Shown piece by piece: positions 16,925 through 26,821 of a stretch of DNA of 63,123 nt (within the stretch, counting starts at the first letter, position 1; each line of letters opens with the position of its first letter). Where the stretch lies: the NCBI GenBank assembly GCA_022826745.1, contig JAJDUI010000005.1, forward strand, positions 1 to 63,123, given 5' to 3'. Origin of the DNA: Thermoanaerobaculia bacterium. GTDB lineage: Bacteria > Acidobacteriota > Thermoanaerobaculia > Multivoradales > Multivoraceae. The notes under the pieces are model-generated. The model made no database searches, had not been told where the DNA came from, and saw nothing but the letters and a program-made list of their open reading frames with translations. Made by a program: the position numbers and the translations under genes.

Positions 16925-18385
16925 TCACGCGCTGCGGCGCATGGCGAAGACACCGTTGAGATAGTGGGTCGCACGGCCGTTTCCGTCGTCGCCCCAGAAG
17001 GCCACGTCCCAGCCGCGGTTGCCCCCCATCGCGGGATCCCGAGGCAGGAACCGGTCGTCGCCCATGGGGATCAGCTCGGACTCCAGCGCGGCGCCGCCCT
17101 CCGACCGCGCGATCAGCCGGCCTTCTTCGACCGAGAACGAGAACCGGCTGCCGACGGCCTCGAACCGGCCGACGTAGCGCTCGAGGTCGACCTCGACGGG
17201 CGTCACCGAGTCCGGCTTCGGCGTCTCCGGCTTGTCGATGCCGAAGACTTCCGGGAACAGGGTGTCGAAGACCGTGTCGGCCAGCGGATACCCCTGGCTC
17301 GGCACGTTCGAGATCGTCGCGGCGGCGACGCCCCTGCTCGGACACCAGAGCAGCAGGGACGAGCCGCCCGTGTTCGTGCCGCTGTGGCCGTAGATCACCT
17401 CGCCGCCCCAGCGCTTCCAGTACGGTCCGGGGCACCACTTCTGCGCAATGACCACGGCCGGCATGTCGATCTCCGGCGTGTGCATCGCCTCGACGGCCTG
17501 CTCGGACAGCACCTGCCGGCCATCGGCCGACCGTCCATCGCGCAGGAAGAGCGCGGCGAAGCGAACCAGATCGCCGGCGCTGCAGCACAGGGTCGCGCCC
17601 GCCGGCGCCATGCTGCGCGGCAGCCCCCAGAACGGCACCCGCACGCCTTCGGGATTCGCCGGCGTCGCCGAGTAGCCGAGCGCCACCGGGTGGTAGAGCA
17701 GGTCCTCCGGGAAGTTCGCGGAGTGCTCAAGCCCGAGCGGCCTCAGGATGCGCCCGGCGAGCAGAGCCTCCCAGTTCCTGCCCATCACCCGCTGCGCCGC
17801 CAGCCCGGCGACGCAGGTGCCAGCGTTCGAGTAACCGTAGGCCGTCCCCGGCTCGAAGATCCCGGGAATCCCGGCAAGTGAAGCGACATACTGCCCGAGG
17901 GCGTCGTCGCCGCGACCGTGGTCGGTGTACGGCCCGTTGTCGAGCCCCGACGACATCGAGAGCAGTTGGCGCAGCGTCATGTCGACCGGCGGCTGGGCGC
18001 TGGTCAGCGACGCGCCGTCGAGGTAGGTGCCAACGGGTTCGTCGAGGTCGAGTCTTCCCTCGTCGACGAGCGCCATGACGACGGCCGCGTTGAACACCTT
18101 GGTCGTCGAGCCGATCTGGAAGAGCGTGTCGTGCGTCACCGCCTGCCGGCGCTCGCGGACCGCCAGACCGGTCGCGAACTCATGGACGGCCTCGCCGTCG
18201 AAGACCGCGAGCTGGGCGCCGACGATGCCGAGGCTTGCAGCCGACTTGTCGAGGAGCTGCTGGAGGTCCCGCGCATCGACCGCCACCTCCGGCGGAGCCG
18301 CGATCAGTGCAAGGCCGCGCCCCGGCGCAACCACCGGCAGCGCTGCCGCTGCCGCGCCCGCTTTCAGGAAGACACGTCGATTCAT
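16925..18385 (-). CDS. Tat-exported serine hydrolase, beta-lactamase family
   Basis: 486 residues from ATG 18385, preceded by GAAGGGGG. The N-terminus MNRRVFLKAGAAAAALP is a twin-arginine signal, so the enzyme is probably exported folded. Motifs are the SxxK nucleophile (STTK in LFQIGSTTKVFN), YSN (AYGYSNAG) and HSGTNTGG near the C-terminal third. A ~100-residue C-terminal beta domain (YVGRFEAVGSRFSFSVEEG) is typical of EstB/PBP-like esterases. It is upstream of and co-transcribed with the P450. Its promoter region is shared with the divergent TonB receptor and contains a perfect dyad. An esterase or amidase opening a substrate is likelier than antibiotic resistance. Confidence 0.9.
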   Translation of the reverse strand: MNRRVFLKAGAAAAALPVVAPGRGLALIAAPPEVAVDARDLQQLLDKSAASLGIVGAQLAVFDGEAVHEFATGLAVRERRQAVTHDTLFQIGSTTKVFNAAVVMALVDEGRLDLDEPVGTYLDGASLTSAQPPVDMTLRQLLSMSSGLDNGPYTDHGRGDDALGQYVASLAGIPGIFEPGTAYGYSNAGTCVAGLAAQRVMGRNWEALLAGRILRPLGLEHSANFPEDLLYHPVALGYSATPANPEGVRVPFWGLPRSMAPAGATLCCSAGDLVRFAALFLRDGRSADGRQVLSEQAVEAMHTPEIDMPAVVIAQKWCPGPYWKRWGGEVIYGHSGTNTGGSSLLLWCPSRGVAAATISNVPSQGYPLADTVFDTLFPEVFGIDKPETPKPDSVTPVEVDLERYVGRFEAVGSRFSFSVEEGRLIARSEGGAALESELIPMGDDRFLPRDPAMGGNRGWDVAFWGDDGNGRATHYLNGVFAMRRSA

Positions 18386-18452
18386 CGGAGACCCCCTTCT
18401 CGTGGCAGAGGAGTTCATCGGGCCAAACCCTGCTCCCCCGCACAATACGGTC

Positions 18453-18473
18453 GTATACGATACGATCGTATAC
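18453..18473. promoter_or_regulatory. Perfect 9-bp inverted repeat, TetR-type operator candidate
   Basis: GTATACGAT, a 3-nt spacer, and ATCGTATAC form an exact dyad in the 192-bp divergent region between the serine hydrolase/P450 operon (start 18385) and the TonB receptor (start 18578). The AT-rich half-sites stand out against the GC-rich surroundings. Size and symmetry fit a TetR-family dimer, and a TetR gene sits immediately after the receptor. Confidence 0.65.
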
Positions 18474-18577
18474 AGGCGCAGGCTCGACGACCGCAGCCTG
18501 TCGGTTCGCACGCCCCACGGACCCTCGAGAGCCCGTCGCTCGCCACCGGCTCGAAAGACCAACCAAGGAGGTTCACC

Positions 18578-20674
18578 ATGCGCAAGTTTGATCCCACGCT
18601 CGGCTGGCTCGTCGCCGTCCTCGGCGCTGCCCTCATGGCGCCACCGCTCGGCGCCCAGGAAGAAGAGGCGCCCGCGGATGAGGTGAGCGAGGTCATCGTC
18701 GTCACCGCACAGAAGCGCGAACAGGAACTGCAGGACGTTCCGATCTCCGTCCAGGCCTTCACCGGAGAGGCTCTCCAGGAGGCCAACATGCGGGATCTCA
18801 ACGAGGTCATCACCCTGGTGCCGGGAGCCTCCGAAGAACTGTCCAACAACATCGGTCTCCGTCGCTACCAGATCCGCGGAATCGGTCAGGCGTTGGGCGA
18901 TCCGACCGTAGGCTACTACTTCGATGACGCCGCGTTCTTCGTCTTCGGCCAGAACTTCGCCCCGATGGGGCGCTCGTTCGACATGGAGCGAATCGAAGTC
19001 CTCCGCGGCCCGCAGAGCACGCTCTACGGCAACGGCTCGATGGGCGGCACGATCCGCCTCATTACGCGCTCACCGGACTACGGCGGCTTCGGCGCCAGCC
19101 TGCGCGGCGGCTACTCCAGCACGGACGGCGGCGGCAACGGCAACTACATCGACGCCGCAGTCAACGTTCCCCTGGGCAGCAAGGCCGGTCTCCGGTTGGT
19201 CGCCAGCACCGAAGACACCGCCGGCTACCTGATGCTCCCGGCAACCGGCGACGACGAGTTCGGAGCGGGCGACGTGACGAACTACCGGGCCATCTTCGAC
19301 ACGACTCCGAACGACCGCTTCAACCTGCGGCTGATGTACGCGGGCAACGAAGCCGATCAGGAAGGCGGCACGCTGCTCTCCTCTCTCGATCCCCCGACGA
19401 CGACGTCCGCGTCCGCCGGCGACTACACGCTCGGCGAGTACGAACTCGCCACCGGGAGCTTCACGATCAGCTTCGGCGGGGCCTCGCTCACAAGTACCAC
19501 GACGCAGATCGACGCGGCCGACGAAGTGCAGGTCGGCCTGCCCTTTCCGCTGTCGCCGAGCGGATTCCTGGACATCTTCGGTCGAACCGGAGGCGACGCT
19601 CTCAACCACGAAACGCGACTCGTTTCGCAGAACGACTCCCGGTTCCAGTGGCTGGTCGGTGTCTACTACTCCGACACGGACGCTCAGAGCCTCTCGGCCG
19701 TGGAGCCGATGCTGTTTCCGGACAGCACGGTCGACTACAACTCGGAAGCGCTTTCGCTCTTCGGCGAGTTTTCGTACGCATTCATGGACGACCGGCTCGT
19801 GGCCCTGGTCGGACTGCGCTCCTTCGAGGATGAACGGGCGGTCATCAACAGCGCGCTCCCCATGCAACTGGATCCGGCGACCTTCGACAGCGTCAATCCC
19901 CGCTTCAACCTGGCCCTGGACGCCAGCGAAAGTGCGAACTACTACCTCAACGTGGCCAAGGGTTTCCGTAGCGGCAGATTCAATGGCCCCGGCACCTGCG
20001 CCCTGCACGCGCTGGGAGGGCTGCCTTGTTCGATCGAGGTCGACTCCGACGAACTGTGGAGCTACGAGGTGGGGGCGAAGTACACCCTGCACGGAGGACG
20101 CCTACTGATCGATGTCGCGCCCTACTTCCAGGACTGGCAGGACACGCGGCAGGCCGTTCCCTTCCTCGGGCTCTTCGGCGACTACCAGATCGGCGACTCC
20201 GAACTCTACGGAGCCGACCTTGCGCTCGCCTACCGCCCCGCGAACGTCTCGGGGCTGTCTTTCGAATTCTCCGGAAACTGGAACAAGTCGGAGTTCACGG
20301 ACATCCACCCGGCCTTCGCCGCGGCCTCGGAGGCGCGCAACGGCGACCGCCTTCCGTTCGTGCCACGTTGGACCGGCACTCTGGCGGCGAGCTACGCCTG
20401 GGCGTTGAACGACACGTGGGCTGGTCAGGCCTACGTCGGGCTGAGTCACCTCGAGGACCAGTTGGGTCAGTTCGGGCCGGGACTCTCCGGCGACACGCGC
20501 GACCTGATGCGGGCACGGTTCGGTTTCAGCAACGAGACCTTCGGCGTCTACCTGTTCGGCAACAACCTGCTGGGGGAGGACGGTGCAATCTATGCTCAGT
20601 CGGGACGGGGCACTCCCATCTACACGCAGGATCACCCCCGGCAGATCGGTGTCGAAATCTCGCTTGACTTCTGA
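18578..20674 (+). CDS. TonB-dependent outer-membrane receptor
   Basis: 698 residues, ATG 18578 with AAGGAGG 7 nt upstream. A signal peptide ends at LGAQ. The TonB box region VSEVIVVTAQKREQELQDVPIS and the plug segment IEVLRGPQSTLYGNGSMGGTIRLITRSP are textbook for this family. The rest is barrel strands ending in the C-terminal aromatic (VEISLDF). The AQKREQ...DVPISV form is characteristic of receptors for complex organic molecules rather than siderophores only. It starts 193 bp from the divergent hydrolase/P450 pair and is followed by overlapping TetR and hydrolase genes, so it probably imports the substrate of that pathway. Confidence 0.96.
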   Translation: MRKFDPTLGWLVAVLGAALMAPPLGAQEEEAPADEVSEVIVVTAQKREQELQDVPISVQAFTGEALQEANMRDLNEVITLVPGASEELSNNIGLRRYQIRGIGQALGDPTVGYYFDDAAFFVFGQNFAPMGRSFDMERIEVLRGPQSTLYGNGSMGGTIRLITRSPDYGGFGASLRGGYSSTDGGGNGNYIDAAVNVPLGSKAGLRLVASTEDTAGYLMLPATGDDEFGAGDVTNYRAIFDTTPNDRFNLRLMYAGNEADQEGGTLLSSLDPPTTTSASAGDYTLGEYELATGSFTISFGGASLTSTTTQIDAADEVQVGLPFPLSPSGFLDIFGRTGGDALNHETRLVSQNDSRFQWLVGVYYSDTDAQSLSAVEPMLFPDSTVDYNSEALSLFGEFSYAFMDDRLVALVGLRSFEDERAVINSALPMQLDPATFDSVNPRFNLALDASESANYYLNVAKGFRSGRFNGPGTCALHALGGLPCSIEVDSDELWSYEVGAKYTLHGGRLLIDVAPYFQDWQDTRQAVPFLGLFGDYQIGDSELYGADLALAYRPANVSGLSFEFSGNWNKSEFTDIHPAFAAASEARNGDRLPFVPRWTGTLAASYAWALNDTWAGQAYVGLSHLEDQLGQFGPGLSGDTRDLMRARFGFSNETFGVYLFGNNLLGEDGAIYAQSGRGTPIYTQDHPRQIGVEISLDF

Positions 20675-21278
20675 ACCGAAGAATCCTCCGCGAGCTCGCC
20701 GCGACGGGCGCCAGCGTCTCATCCTTGCAGGCCGCCGTCTCTTCGCCGAGAAGGGCTATTCGGCCACCGGCGTACGCGAGATCGCAGCACGGGCCGGCGT
20801 CTCGATCGGTCTGATCCGCACGCACTTCGGCTCCAAGGCCGGCCTGCGGGAGGAGATCGAGCGCCAGGTCATCGCCCAGATCGAGGAGCTCTGCTCGCGG
20901 GTCAGCGTGCATCTGGGCGCCGAGGCTCTGGAACACCTGGTGGAGGACGCCGTCGAGTGGGTAGAGCGTGAACGTGACGCTCTGCTCTACCTTCGTTCGG
21001 CGCTGATGGAAAAGACGCCCGGAAGCCAGGTGCTCCTTCGTCAACTGCTGGGGATCATGCGCCAGTTCGTCGAGATGAATCGCGAGCGCGGCTTTCTCCA
21101 GGACGACATCGACGAGGAGTGGGCGTCCATCTTTCTGCTCATCGACTTTCTCGGCCCGGCCGTGCTCGAACCGTTCTCGGAGGAAGAGTTCGGCAAGTCG
21201 ATGTACCACCGGGAGATGGTGAAGAGGCGCAGCGCCTTCATGAATCGGGTCGTGACCCGAGGATTCCTGAAGTCCTGA
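20649..21278 (+). CDS. TetR/AcrR-family transcriptional regulator
   Basis: About 209 residues if started at GTG 20649; a TTG at 20664 is possible, and the frame is open further upstream inside the receptor gene. The N-terminal DNA-binding domain is clear: RQRLILAGRRLFAEKGYSATGVREIAARAGVSIGLIRTHFGSKAGL. The C-terminal ligand domain is not assignable. The start overlaps the 3' end of the TonB gene by about 26 nt, so expression probably follows the receptor. It is the obvious candidate to bind the dyad at 18453-18473 and regulate both directions of the locus. Confidence 0.93.
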   Translation: MSKSRLTSEPKNPPRARRDGRQRLILAGRRLFAEKGYSATGVREIAARAGVSIGLIRTHFGSKAGLREEIERQVIAQIEELCSRVSVHLGAEALEHLVEDAVEWVERERDALLYLRSALMEKTPGSQVLLRQLLGIMRQFVEMNRERGFLQDDIDEEWASIFLLIDFLGPAVLEPFSEEEFGKSMYHREMVKRRSAFMNRVVTRGFLKS

Positions 21279-21300
21279 CACAACGTCTGAAGCTCACGCG

Positions 21301-22506
21301 ATGACAGGCCCGCGGCACGTTCTCCTCGCATTCCTGAGCCGTGACCTGGCCGGTCTCTGGACCGCGGCGAGCGTGCTGGCGATCGGGACGGCCGTAGCTG
21401 TTCGAAGCGAAGGTCCACTGAGAATTGGCGCCCTGGCGTTCGCGGCTCTCGGAGTTCTGCTCATGGCGGGGACGCTGCGCCATCTCTTCGGCCTGAGGAG
21501 AGCGCGGCTACTTCACTCCCCGCCGGGTGTGCTCGCCAAAGTCCGGGGCCGCCGGATCCACGTCCTGGCGGAAAGAGACGCCCGCGGCCGGCCAGCGGTC
21601 GTCTGGATGCCCGGCGGACACGCGGGTGGTCTGGCGCTCCACCACCTGCACCGCGCACTGCGCGAGGAGGCGCGCTCCATCCTGATCGATCGACCCGGGA
21701 CCGGCTGGAGCGATCCGGGTCCCTTTCCCCGCACGACCGACCGCGAAGCCGACGAAGTGCTCGCGGCGCTCGCGGCCGCGGGAGAGAAAGGCCCGTTCAT
21801 CCTCGCCGGCCACTCGTTCGGCGGCCTTCTCTTCGCGGCCGTGGCTCGCAAGAGCCCCCAAAGCGTCGCCGCCCTGATGCTGCTCGACGCCACGCCGCCG
21901 GACACGATCGTCTACGGACCGCCGATCCCCGGCCTCGCGCGCATGAAGTGGCGCCCCGTCTACCTGGGGGTGCTCCAACTGTTCGGCCTGGACGGTCTCG
22001 CCGAACGCCTCTTTCGGGAACAGCCGAATCCCGAGTACGAACGTCTCGAGCGGCTGATCCAGGAGGAACTGGGAGACGCCTGGCACACCGCGCGCGCTCT
22101 CGAGCGCGGTCCGCGAGCGGCCTGCGCCAGCGCCTCGATCTTCGATGAGCTGACGCCGCAGGGCATGAGCGCCATCGCCTGGACGACCCTCCCCTACGAG
22201 AGCGATCTCGACGGCATCCCGCTGCGGCTCGTAGCCCCCGGCGACATGCGGGACTTCGAGCAGGTCGCCGAGATGATCGAGGACGAAGCGCCGACACGAG
22301 AGCAGCTCGACGCGGCGCGGCTGCGGCGCTTCTACGCACGCAGCCGCGAGCGCTATCTCACCCTCTCAGACCTCTCCGAGCGCGTCACGGCGCCTCCCGG
22401 AACGGCGCACAACTTCGTCTACGAGGCGCCGGACTTCGTCATCGAAGCGGTACGCCGGACTCTGGAGGAGTCGACCGCGAACCCTCCCTCCGAGGGAGCA
22501 CCGTGA
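21301..22506 (+). CDS. Alpha/beta hydrolase with N-terminal membrane segments
   Basis: 401 residues starting at ATG 21301. Two hydrophobic helices (residues about 18-34 and 40-60) precede the hydrolase domain, so the enzyme is probably anchored in the inner membrane. The nucleophile elbow is GHSFGG (in FILAGHSFGGLLF), with the oxyanion strand VVWMPGGHAGG before it; the catalytic His is likely in the late GTAHNFV segment. The stop overlaps the next GTG start (GTGA). It is the first of three coupled genes (hydrolase, hydrolase, transporter) after the TetR gene. Confidence 0.88.
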   Translation: MTGPRHVLLAFLSRDLAGLWTAASVLAIGTAVAVRSEGPLRIGALAFAALGVLLMAGTLRHLFGLRRARLLHSPPGVLAKVRGRRIHVLAERDARGRPAVVWMPGGHAGGLALHHLHRALREEARSILIDRPGTGWSDPGPFPRTTDREADEVLAALAAAGEKGPFILAGHSFGGLLFAAVARKSPQSVAALMLLDATPPDTIVYGPPIPGLARMKWRPVYLGVLQLFGLDGLAERLFREQPNPEYERLERLIQEELGDAWHTARALERGPRAACASASIFDELTPQGMSAIAWTTLPYESDLDGIPLRLVAPGDMRDFEQVAEMIEDEAPTREQLDAARLRRFYARSRERYLTLSDLSERVTAPPGTAHNFVYEAPDFVIEAVRRTLEESTANPPSEGAP

Positions 22507-23306
22507 TCGACGAGCACGGCGACGTCGCGGTCGCCAGGGACGCCACGATCCACTACCGCTACGTGGGTCCAGCAAACGGGGTGCCCCTGATGCTCGGTCT
22601 GCCGCTCATGGCGTCCCACACCGACATCTTCGGACCCGAGAGCGTGACGACGATCGACGGCTACCTCGAGCGGTTGACCGACGCTTACCGGGTGCTGCTC
22701 GTCGACTATCCGAACATCGGCAAGAGCACGTCGCCGCCGCCGAACGAGATGACCGCCGAGCGCGTCTGTTCCGACCTGCTGGCGACGGCCGACGCCGCCG
22801 GCTTCGGGCACTTCGCTTACTGGGCCTACTCCTGGGGCGCCGCCGCCGGCCTTCAACTGGCTTCGCGCAGCGACCGCCTGTCGGCCCTGGCGATCGGCGG
22901 CTGGCCGCCCCTGGGAGGCCAGTACCGCGACATCCTCAACGCCGCGCGAAGCCAGGTCGACGATCCACCGGAGTCGGCCCGGGTCGTACTGCGCGAGCCG
23001 GCCCAGTACGCCCAGTGGGTGACCTTCTACGAAAGCGTGCTCGACTGGCCGGAAGAGCGCGCCGTGGCGAGTATCGACTGCCCCCGCATGGTGTTCTTCG
23101 GCGGGCAGGGCGACGTCGATCCGGGCGGCGAGGACATCCGCATCGCCGGCACGCTCCGAGAGCGACGTCGCGAACTCGAGCGGCTCGGCTGGAAGGTGCA
23201 CGAGATCCCGGAACGCGATCATTCCGTCTGCCTCGATCCGTCGGCGGTGGTGCCGCCGGTCCGCGCCTTCCTCGATGCCGTCCTTTCTCGGACCGCCGCC
23301 CGATGA
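22503..23306 (+). CDS. Alpha/beta hydrolase
   Basis: 267 residues, GTG start overlapping the previous stop. The nucleophile elbow reads YWAYSWGAAAG (A-Y-S-W-G), and the likely catalytic His is in RDHSVCLDP near the C-terminus. It has no signal peptide or membrane segment, so it is cytoplasmic. It overlaps the transporter gene by ATGA. The arrangement suggests it acts on a product delivered by the coupled GPH transporter or the TonB receptor. Confidence 0.88.
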   Translation: MIDEHGDVAVARDATIHYRYVGPANGVPLMLGLPLMASHTDIFGPESVTTIDGYLERLTDAYRVLLVDYPNIGKSTSPPPNEMTAERVCSDLLATADAAGFGHFAYWAYSWGAAAGLQLASRSDRLSALAIGGWPPLGGQYRDILNAARSQVDDPPESARVVLREPAQYAQWVTFYESVLDWPEERAVASIDCPRMVFFGGQGDVDPGGEDIRIAGTLRERRRELERLGWKVHEIPERDHSVCLDPSAVVPPVRAFLDAVLSRTAAR

Positions 23307-24709
23307 GCAGCGGGACGCTCGGCCGCGGCGTTCTCGGCGCCTACGGAGCGCCCTCCTTCGCCCAGGCGTTCATTCACGGCCCGGCGGTTTCCGTCCTGCA
23401 GGGGATCTACGCGAAGTTCTTCGGGCTCAGTCTCCAGGAGATCGCCTTCGTCATCCTGATCTCGCGCATCTTCGACGCGGTGAACGACCCCGTCGTCGGC
23501 TTCCTCTCCGATCGCTACCGGGCCCGCCACGGCACCCGCAAGCCCTGGCTGCTGGCCGGCTCCATGATCGCCGTTATCGCGTGCTGGTTTCTCTATGTGC
23601 CGAGCGGCGAGGTCACGATGTGGTCGTTCCTCTTCTGGTACCTGCTGGCCGATGTCGGCTGGACGGTCTCGGAAGTTCCCTACAGCGCCTGGCTGGCGGA
23701 GCTCTCGGACGACTACGAAGAGCGTGCGCGGATCACGACCTGGCGCTCGATGGGTCGCTTCCTCGGCCTTCTCTCCTTCTTCGGCCTGCCGCTCGCGCTG
23801 CAGTCCATCACCGGCTCCACCGAATTCACTCCGGAGACCCTGCGCTGGGCCGCGGGGCTGGCCGCGGTCGCCCTGCTCGGCACGGCCCTGGTCGCCGCTC
23901 TCGTCGTGCCCAACGGGCTCAGGCGCGAGCACCCGACCGGCGGCGAGTCAAGTTCCTCGCTGCTGGCAACCGGGCGCGCCGTCGCCGGCAACCGGCCGCT
24001 GCTGATCTTCACCGCGATGTTCGCCGTCGGCGGACTCGGCGCCGGCATCGGCTCGGGCCTGTCGTTCTTCTACATCGACGGCTACCTGCAGCTCGGCCAG
24101 CAGCTTGCCGCGGTCATGATCGTGAGTATTCCGATCAGCCTGGTCGCCACGCCGGTCTGGGGCACGCTCTGCCGCCGATTCGGCAAGCAACAGGCATGGG
24201 CGGCCGGCAACGTCGGCGCGGGCCTCGCCTCGCTGAGCTACTACTTCATCGGTCCGGGCGAGAACGCCGCGCTGCTGCTGGCCGCGTCGCTGATCGTCGT
24301 CAACGCCATGATCGTGGTGGAAGCTGTTGCGGCCCCCGCCGTGCTGGCTGACGTCGTCGACTACGGACGCCTGCGCTTCGGCGCCGACCACGCCGGCAGC
24401 TACTTCGCCTTCTACGCGATGGTGCAGAAGATCAACGTCGGCATCGGCGCGGCACTGGGTCTGCTGATCGCGGGGCTGTTCGGCTTCGACGCCACGGTCA
24501 CGACCCAGAGCGCGAGTGGGCGCTTCGGCCTGCTGCTCGCCTTCTCGCTGCTGCCCGCCGCCTTTCTCTGCCTCGCCGCCCTGTGGATCTGGCACTTCCC
24601 GATCGACCGAAGGCGGCACGCCGTGATCATCGCCGCGCTCGAGCGCCGGTCGGCGCGCAAGGCCCCCGGCGGAAGCGGGCGGACCCAATCGCCGGTCGCG
24701 CCGTCCTGA
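23303..24709 (+). CDS. GPH-family (glycoside-pentoside-hexuronide) MFS-type symporter
   Basis: 468 residues, ATG 23303 in an ATGA overlap. About 12 membrane spans are visible. The family loop between helices 2 and 3 reads DAVNDPVVGFLSDRYRARHGTRKPW, the MelB-type cation-binding and salt-bridge region. GPH members carry sugars, glycosides, glucuronides or other organic anions with Na+ or H+. A second member of the family lies at 37775. Coupling to two hydrolases suggests uptake of the molecule they hydrolyse. Confidence 0.93.
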   Translation: MSSGTLGRGVLGAYGAPSFAQAFIHGPAVSVLQGIYAKFFGLSLQEIAFVILISRIFDAVNDPVVGFLSDRYRARHGTRKPWLLAGSMIAVIACWFLYVPSGEVTMWSFLFWYLLADVGWTVSEVPYSAWLAELSDDYEERARITTWRSMGRFLGLLSFFGLPLALQSITGSTEFTPETLRWAAGLAAVALLGTALVAALVVPNGLRREHPTGGESSSSLLATGRAVAGNRPLLIFTAMFAVGGLGAGIGSGLSFFYIDGYLQLGQQLAAVMIVSIPISLVATPVWGTLCRRFGKQQAWAAGNVGAGLASLSYYFIGPGENAALLLAASLIVVNAMIVVEAVAAPAVLADVVDYGRLRFGADHAGSYFAFYAMVQKINVGIGAALGLLIAGLFGFDATVTTQSASGRFGLLLAFSLLPAAFLCLAALWIWHFPIDRRRHAVIIAALERRSARKAPGGSGRTQSPVAPS

Positions 24710-24746
24710 TCCGGGTCGATCCGCCTGAATCCGCGTCGAGCCCCAC

Positions 24747-26801
24747 GTGACCGCCAACCACGACATCGCCTCGCTGCTCGAGCCCTGGCCGGACCACGCC
24801 GGCGTCGGGCTCGGCCTGCCGCCGTTCGACCAGCTTGAGCCCGACCGCCTGGAACAGGCGATCGAGGCCGCGATCCGCCTGCGTCGCGAGGCGGTCGACG
24901 CGATCGCGAGCGAGCCGCAATCGCCGACGTTCGCGAACACGGTCGAAGCGCTCGAGGTCGGCGCTCTGCCGCTGGCACGCCTCGAGAGTCTCCTGCAGCA
25001 TCTGGCGAGTACCGGTTCGAGCGAGGAGATGGCGGGCCTCCACCAGAGGACGGCGCCGCGACTTGCCGCGCTCGAGGACGAGTTCGCCGGGCGGCGCGAA
25101 CTGCTCGAGCGAGTCGAAACCGTGCGGGAGCAAGGCGACCTGACCCCCGAGCAGCGGCGACTCGCGGAGTTGATCCGGAGGCGCTTCCGCCTCCGCGGCG
25201 CGGGCCTCGAACCGGAGGCCCGAGCGCGATGGACCCGAATCAACGCCCGGCTCGCCGAACAGCAGGTGCGTTTCATGCGCAACCTGACGGACGAACAGAA
25301 CACTCTCGTCCTGTGGCTCGCCGACGAGGACGATCTGGACGGCCTGACCGACGAGCAGCGCGCCGCCATGGCGGCGGTTGCCGAAGAACGCGGACGTCCC
25401 GGGCAGTGGGCTCTGCCGATCCAGCGTCCGGCGGTGTGGCCCTTTCTCACCCGCTCGCGAAATCGCGACCTGCGTGAGCGCGTCTGGAAGCTGTGGATGA
25501 GTCGCGGCGCCAACGACGGCGAGCACGACAACCGGCCGGTGATGGCCGAGATTCTCCGTCTTCGTGGAGAGAAGGCACGGCTGCTCGGCTACTCCAGCTA
25601 CGCCGACCTGGCGATGGCGACCCGCATGGCAGCCAACCCGCAGGCGGCGCTCGACCTCCTGCTCCAGGTCTGGCGCGCCGTGGATGGCACCACTCGGCGC
25701 CAGCTCGCCGAGTTGCAGGTTCTGGCCCGGGCGGACGGGTTGGAAGGGGAGCTGCAGGCGTGGGACCGCCTCTACTACGCGGAGAAGTACCGCCAGTCGC
25801 ACTTCGGGCTCGACGGCGACGCGGTACGCCCCTACCTGTCCCTCGACGCCGTCAAGTCGGCCCTCTTCCGGAGCGCGGAGCGCCTCCACGGTCTGCGCTT
25901 TCGCCGCCTCGACGAAGCGCCCGTCTACCATCCCGACGTCGAGGCCTTTCTCGTGTGCCGGGGAGACGAGGCGCTCGGCGTCCTTTGGCTCGACCTCTAC
26001 CAGCGGGAAGGCAAGTCGCCGGGCTCATGGCAGGCCCAGTTGCAAGCGCGCTGCCTTCATCCCGAGCCGAGCCCCGTTCATTCCGCCGTGGTCTCGAACC
26101 TGCCGCGGCCGCCGGACGGAGAACCCACGCTCCTCCTCTGGGAACTCGCCAACGTGCTCTTCCACGAGTTCGGTCACGCGCTGCACATGCTCCTCTGCCG
26201 CGCCAGCTACCCGTCGCTGGGAAGCCTCGCCGTCGAGTGGGATTTCATCGAGCTGCCCGCGCTGCTCAACGAGCGCTGGCTCCTGGACCGGGAGGTGCTG
26301 TCGCGTCACGCACGCCACGTCGAAACCGGCGATCCCATACCGGACGAACTCATCGACGCATTGGAGCAGGCGCTGCGCCACGACCGGATCTTCAGTCTCA
26401 CACTCGAGTATCTGGCAACCGCGATCGTCGACCTCAGGCTCCACCAGCTCGCGGACGGCAGTGAGATCGACGCCATGGCCGTCGAGGAAGAGGTCCTGTC
26501 GCAACTCGGCGTGCCGGCCGCGGTCGAGCCTCTGCTGCGGGTCCCCCACGCCATGCACACGTTCTCTGAAACGTACGCCGCCAGCGTCTACTCCTATCTC
26601 TGGGCCGATGTCCTGGCCGCCGAGGTCGGCCGCCTGTTCGAGCAGGCTCCCGGCGGGTTCCAGGATGCGAACGTGGCCAGGCGCTATCGCGAGGCGATCC
26701 TGGAAACTGGAAGCACGGCGCCGGCGGCCGAGCTGTTCCGCGCGCTCGTCGACCGGGAGCCCTCGCCGCGCGCGCTGCTCGACAGGTTCGGCCTTTGGTG
26801 A
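24747..26801 (+). CDS. M3-family oligopeptidase (thimet/oligopeptidase A type)
   Basis: 684 residues, GTG start at 24747. The zinc site HEFGHALH lies at about residues 473-480 (VLFHEFGHALHMLLCR), with the downstream Glu in the following helix (AVEWDFIELPALLNERWL). The length matches cytoplasmic oligopeptidase A and Dcp (about 680). There is no signal peptide. These enzymes cleave short peptides, including released signal peptides and imported oligopeptides. It is the first gene of a peptide-related block that continues with a POT transporter, a GGT-like protein and two peptidases. Confidence 0.95.
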   Translation: MTANHDIASLLEPWPDHAGVGLGLPPFDQLEPDRLEQAIEAAIRLRREAVDAIASEPQSPTFANTVEALEVGALPLARLESLLQHLASTGSSEEMAGLHQRTAPRLAALEDEFAGRRELLERVETVREQGDLTPEQRRLAELIRRRFRLRGAGLEPEARARWTRINARLAEQQVRFMRNLTDEQNTLVLWLADEDDLDGLTDEQRAAMAAVAEERGRPGQWALPIQRPAVWPFLTRSRNRDLRERVWKLWMSRGANDGEHDNRPVMAEILRLRGEKARLLGYSSYADLAMATRMAANPQAALDLLLQVWRAVDGTTRRQLAELQVLARADGLEGELQAWDRLYYAEKYRQSHFGLDGDAVRPYLSLDAVKSALFRSAERLHGLRFRRLDEAPVYHPDVEAFLVCRGDEALGVLWLDLYQREGKSPGSWQAQLQARCLHPEPSPVHSAVVSNLPRPPDGEPTLLLWELANVLFHEFGHALHMLLCRASYPSLGSLAVEWDFIELPALLNERWLLDREVLSRHARHVETGDPIPDELIDALEQALRHDRIFSLTLEYLATAIVDLRLHQLADGSEIDAMAVEEEVLSQLGVPAAVEPLLRVPHAMHTFSETYAASVYSYLWADVLAAEVGRLFEQAPGGFQDANVARRYREAILETGSTAPAAELFRALVDREPSPRALLDRFGLW

Positions 26802-26821
26802 AGCAACGTCTCGGTGAGTTG

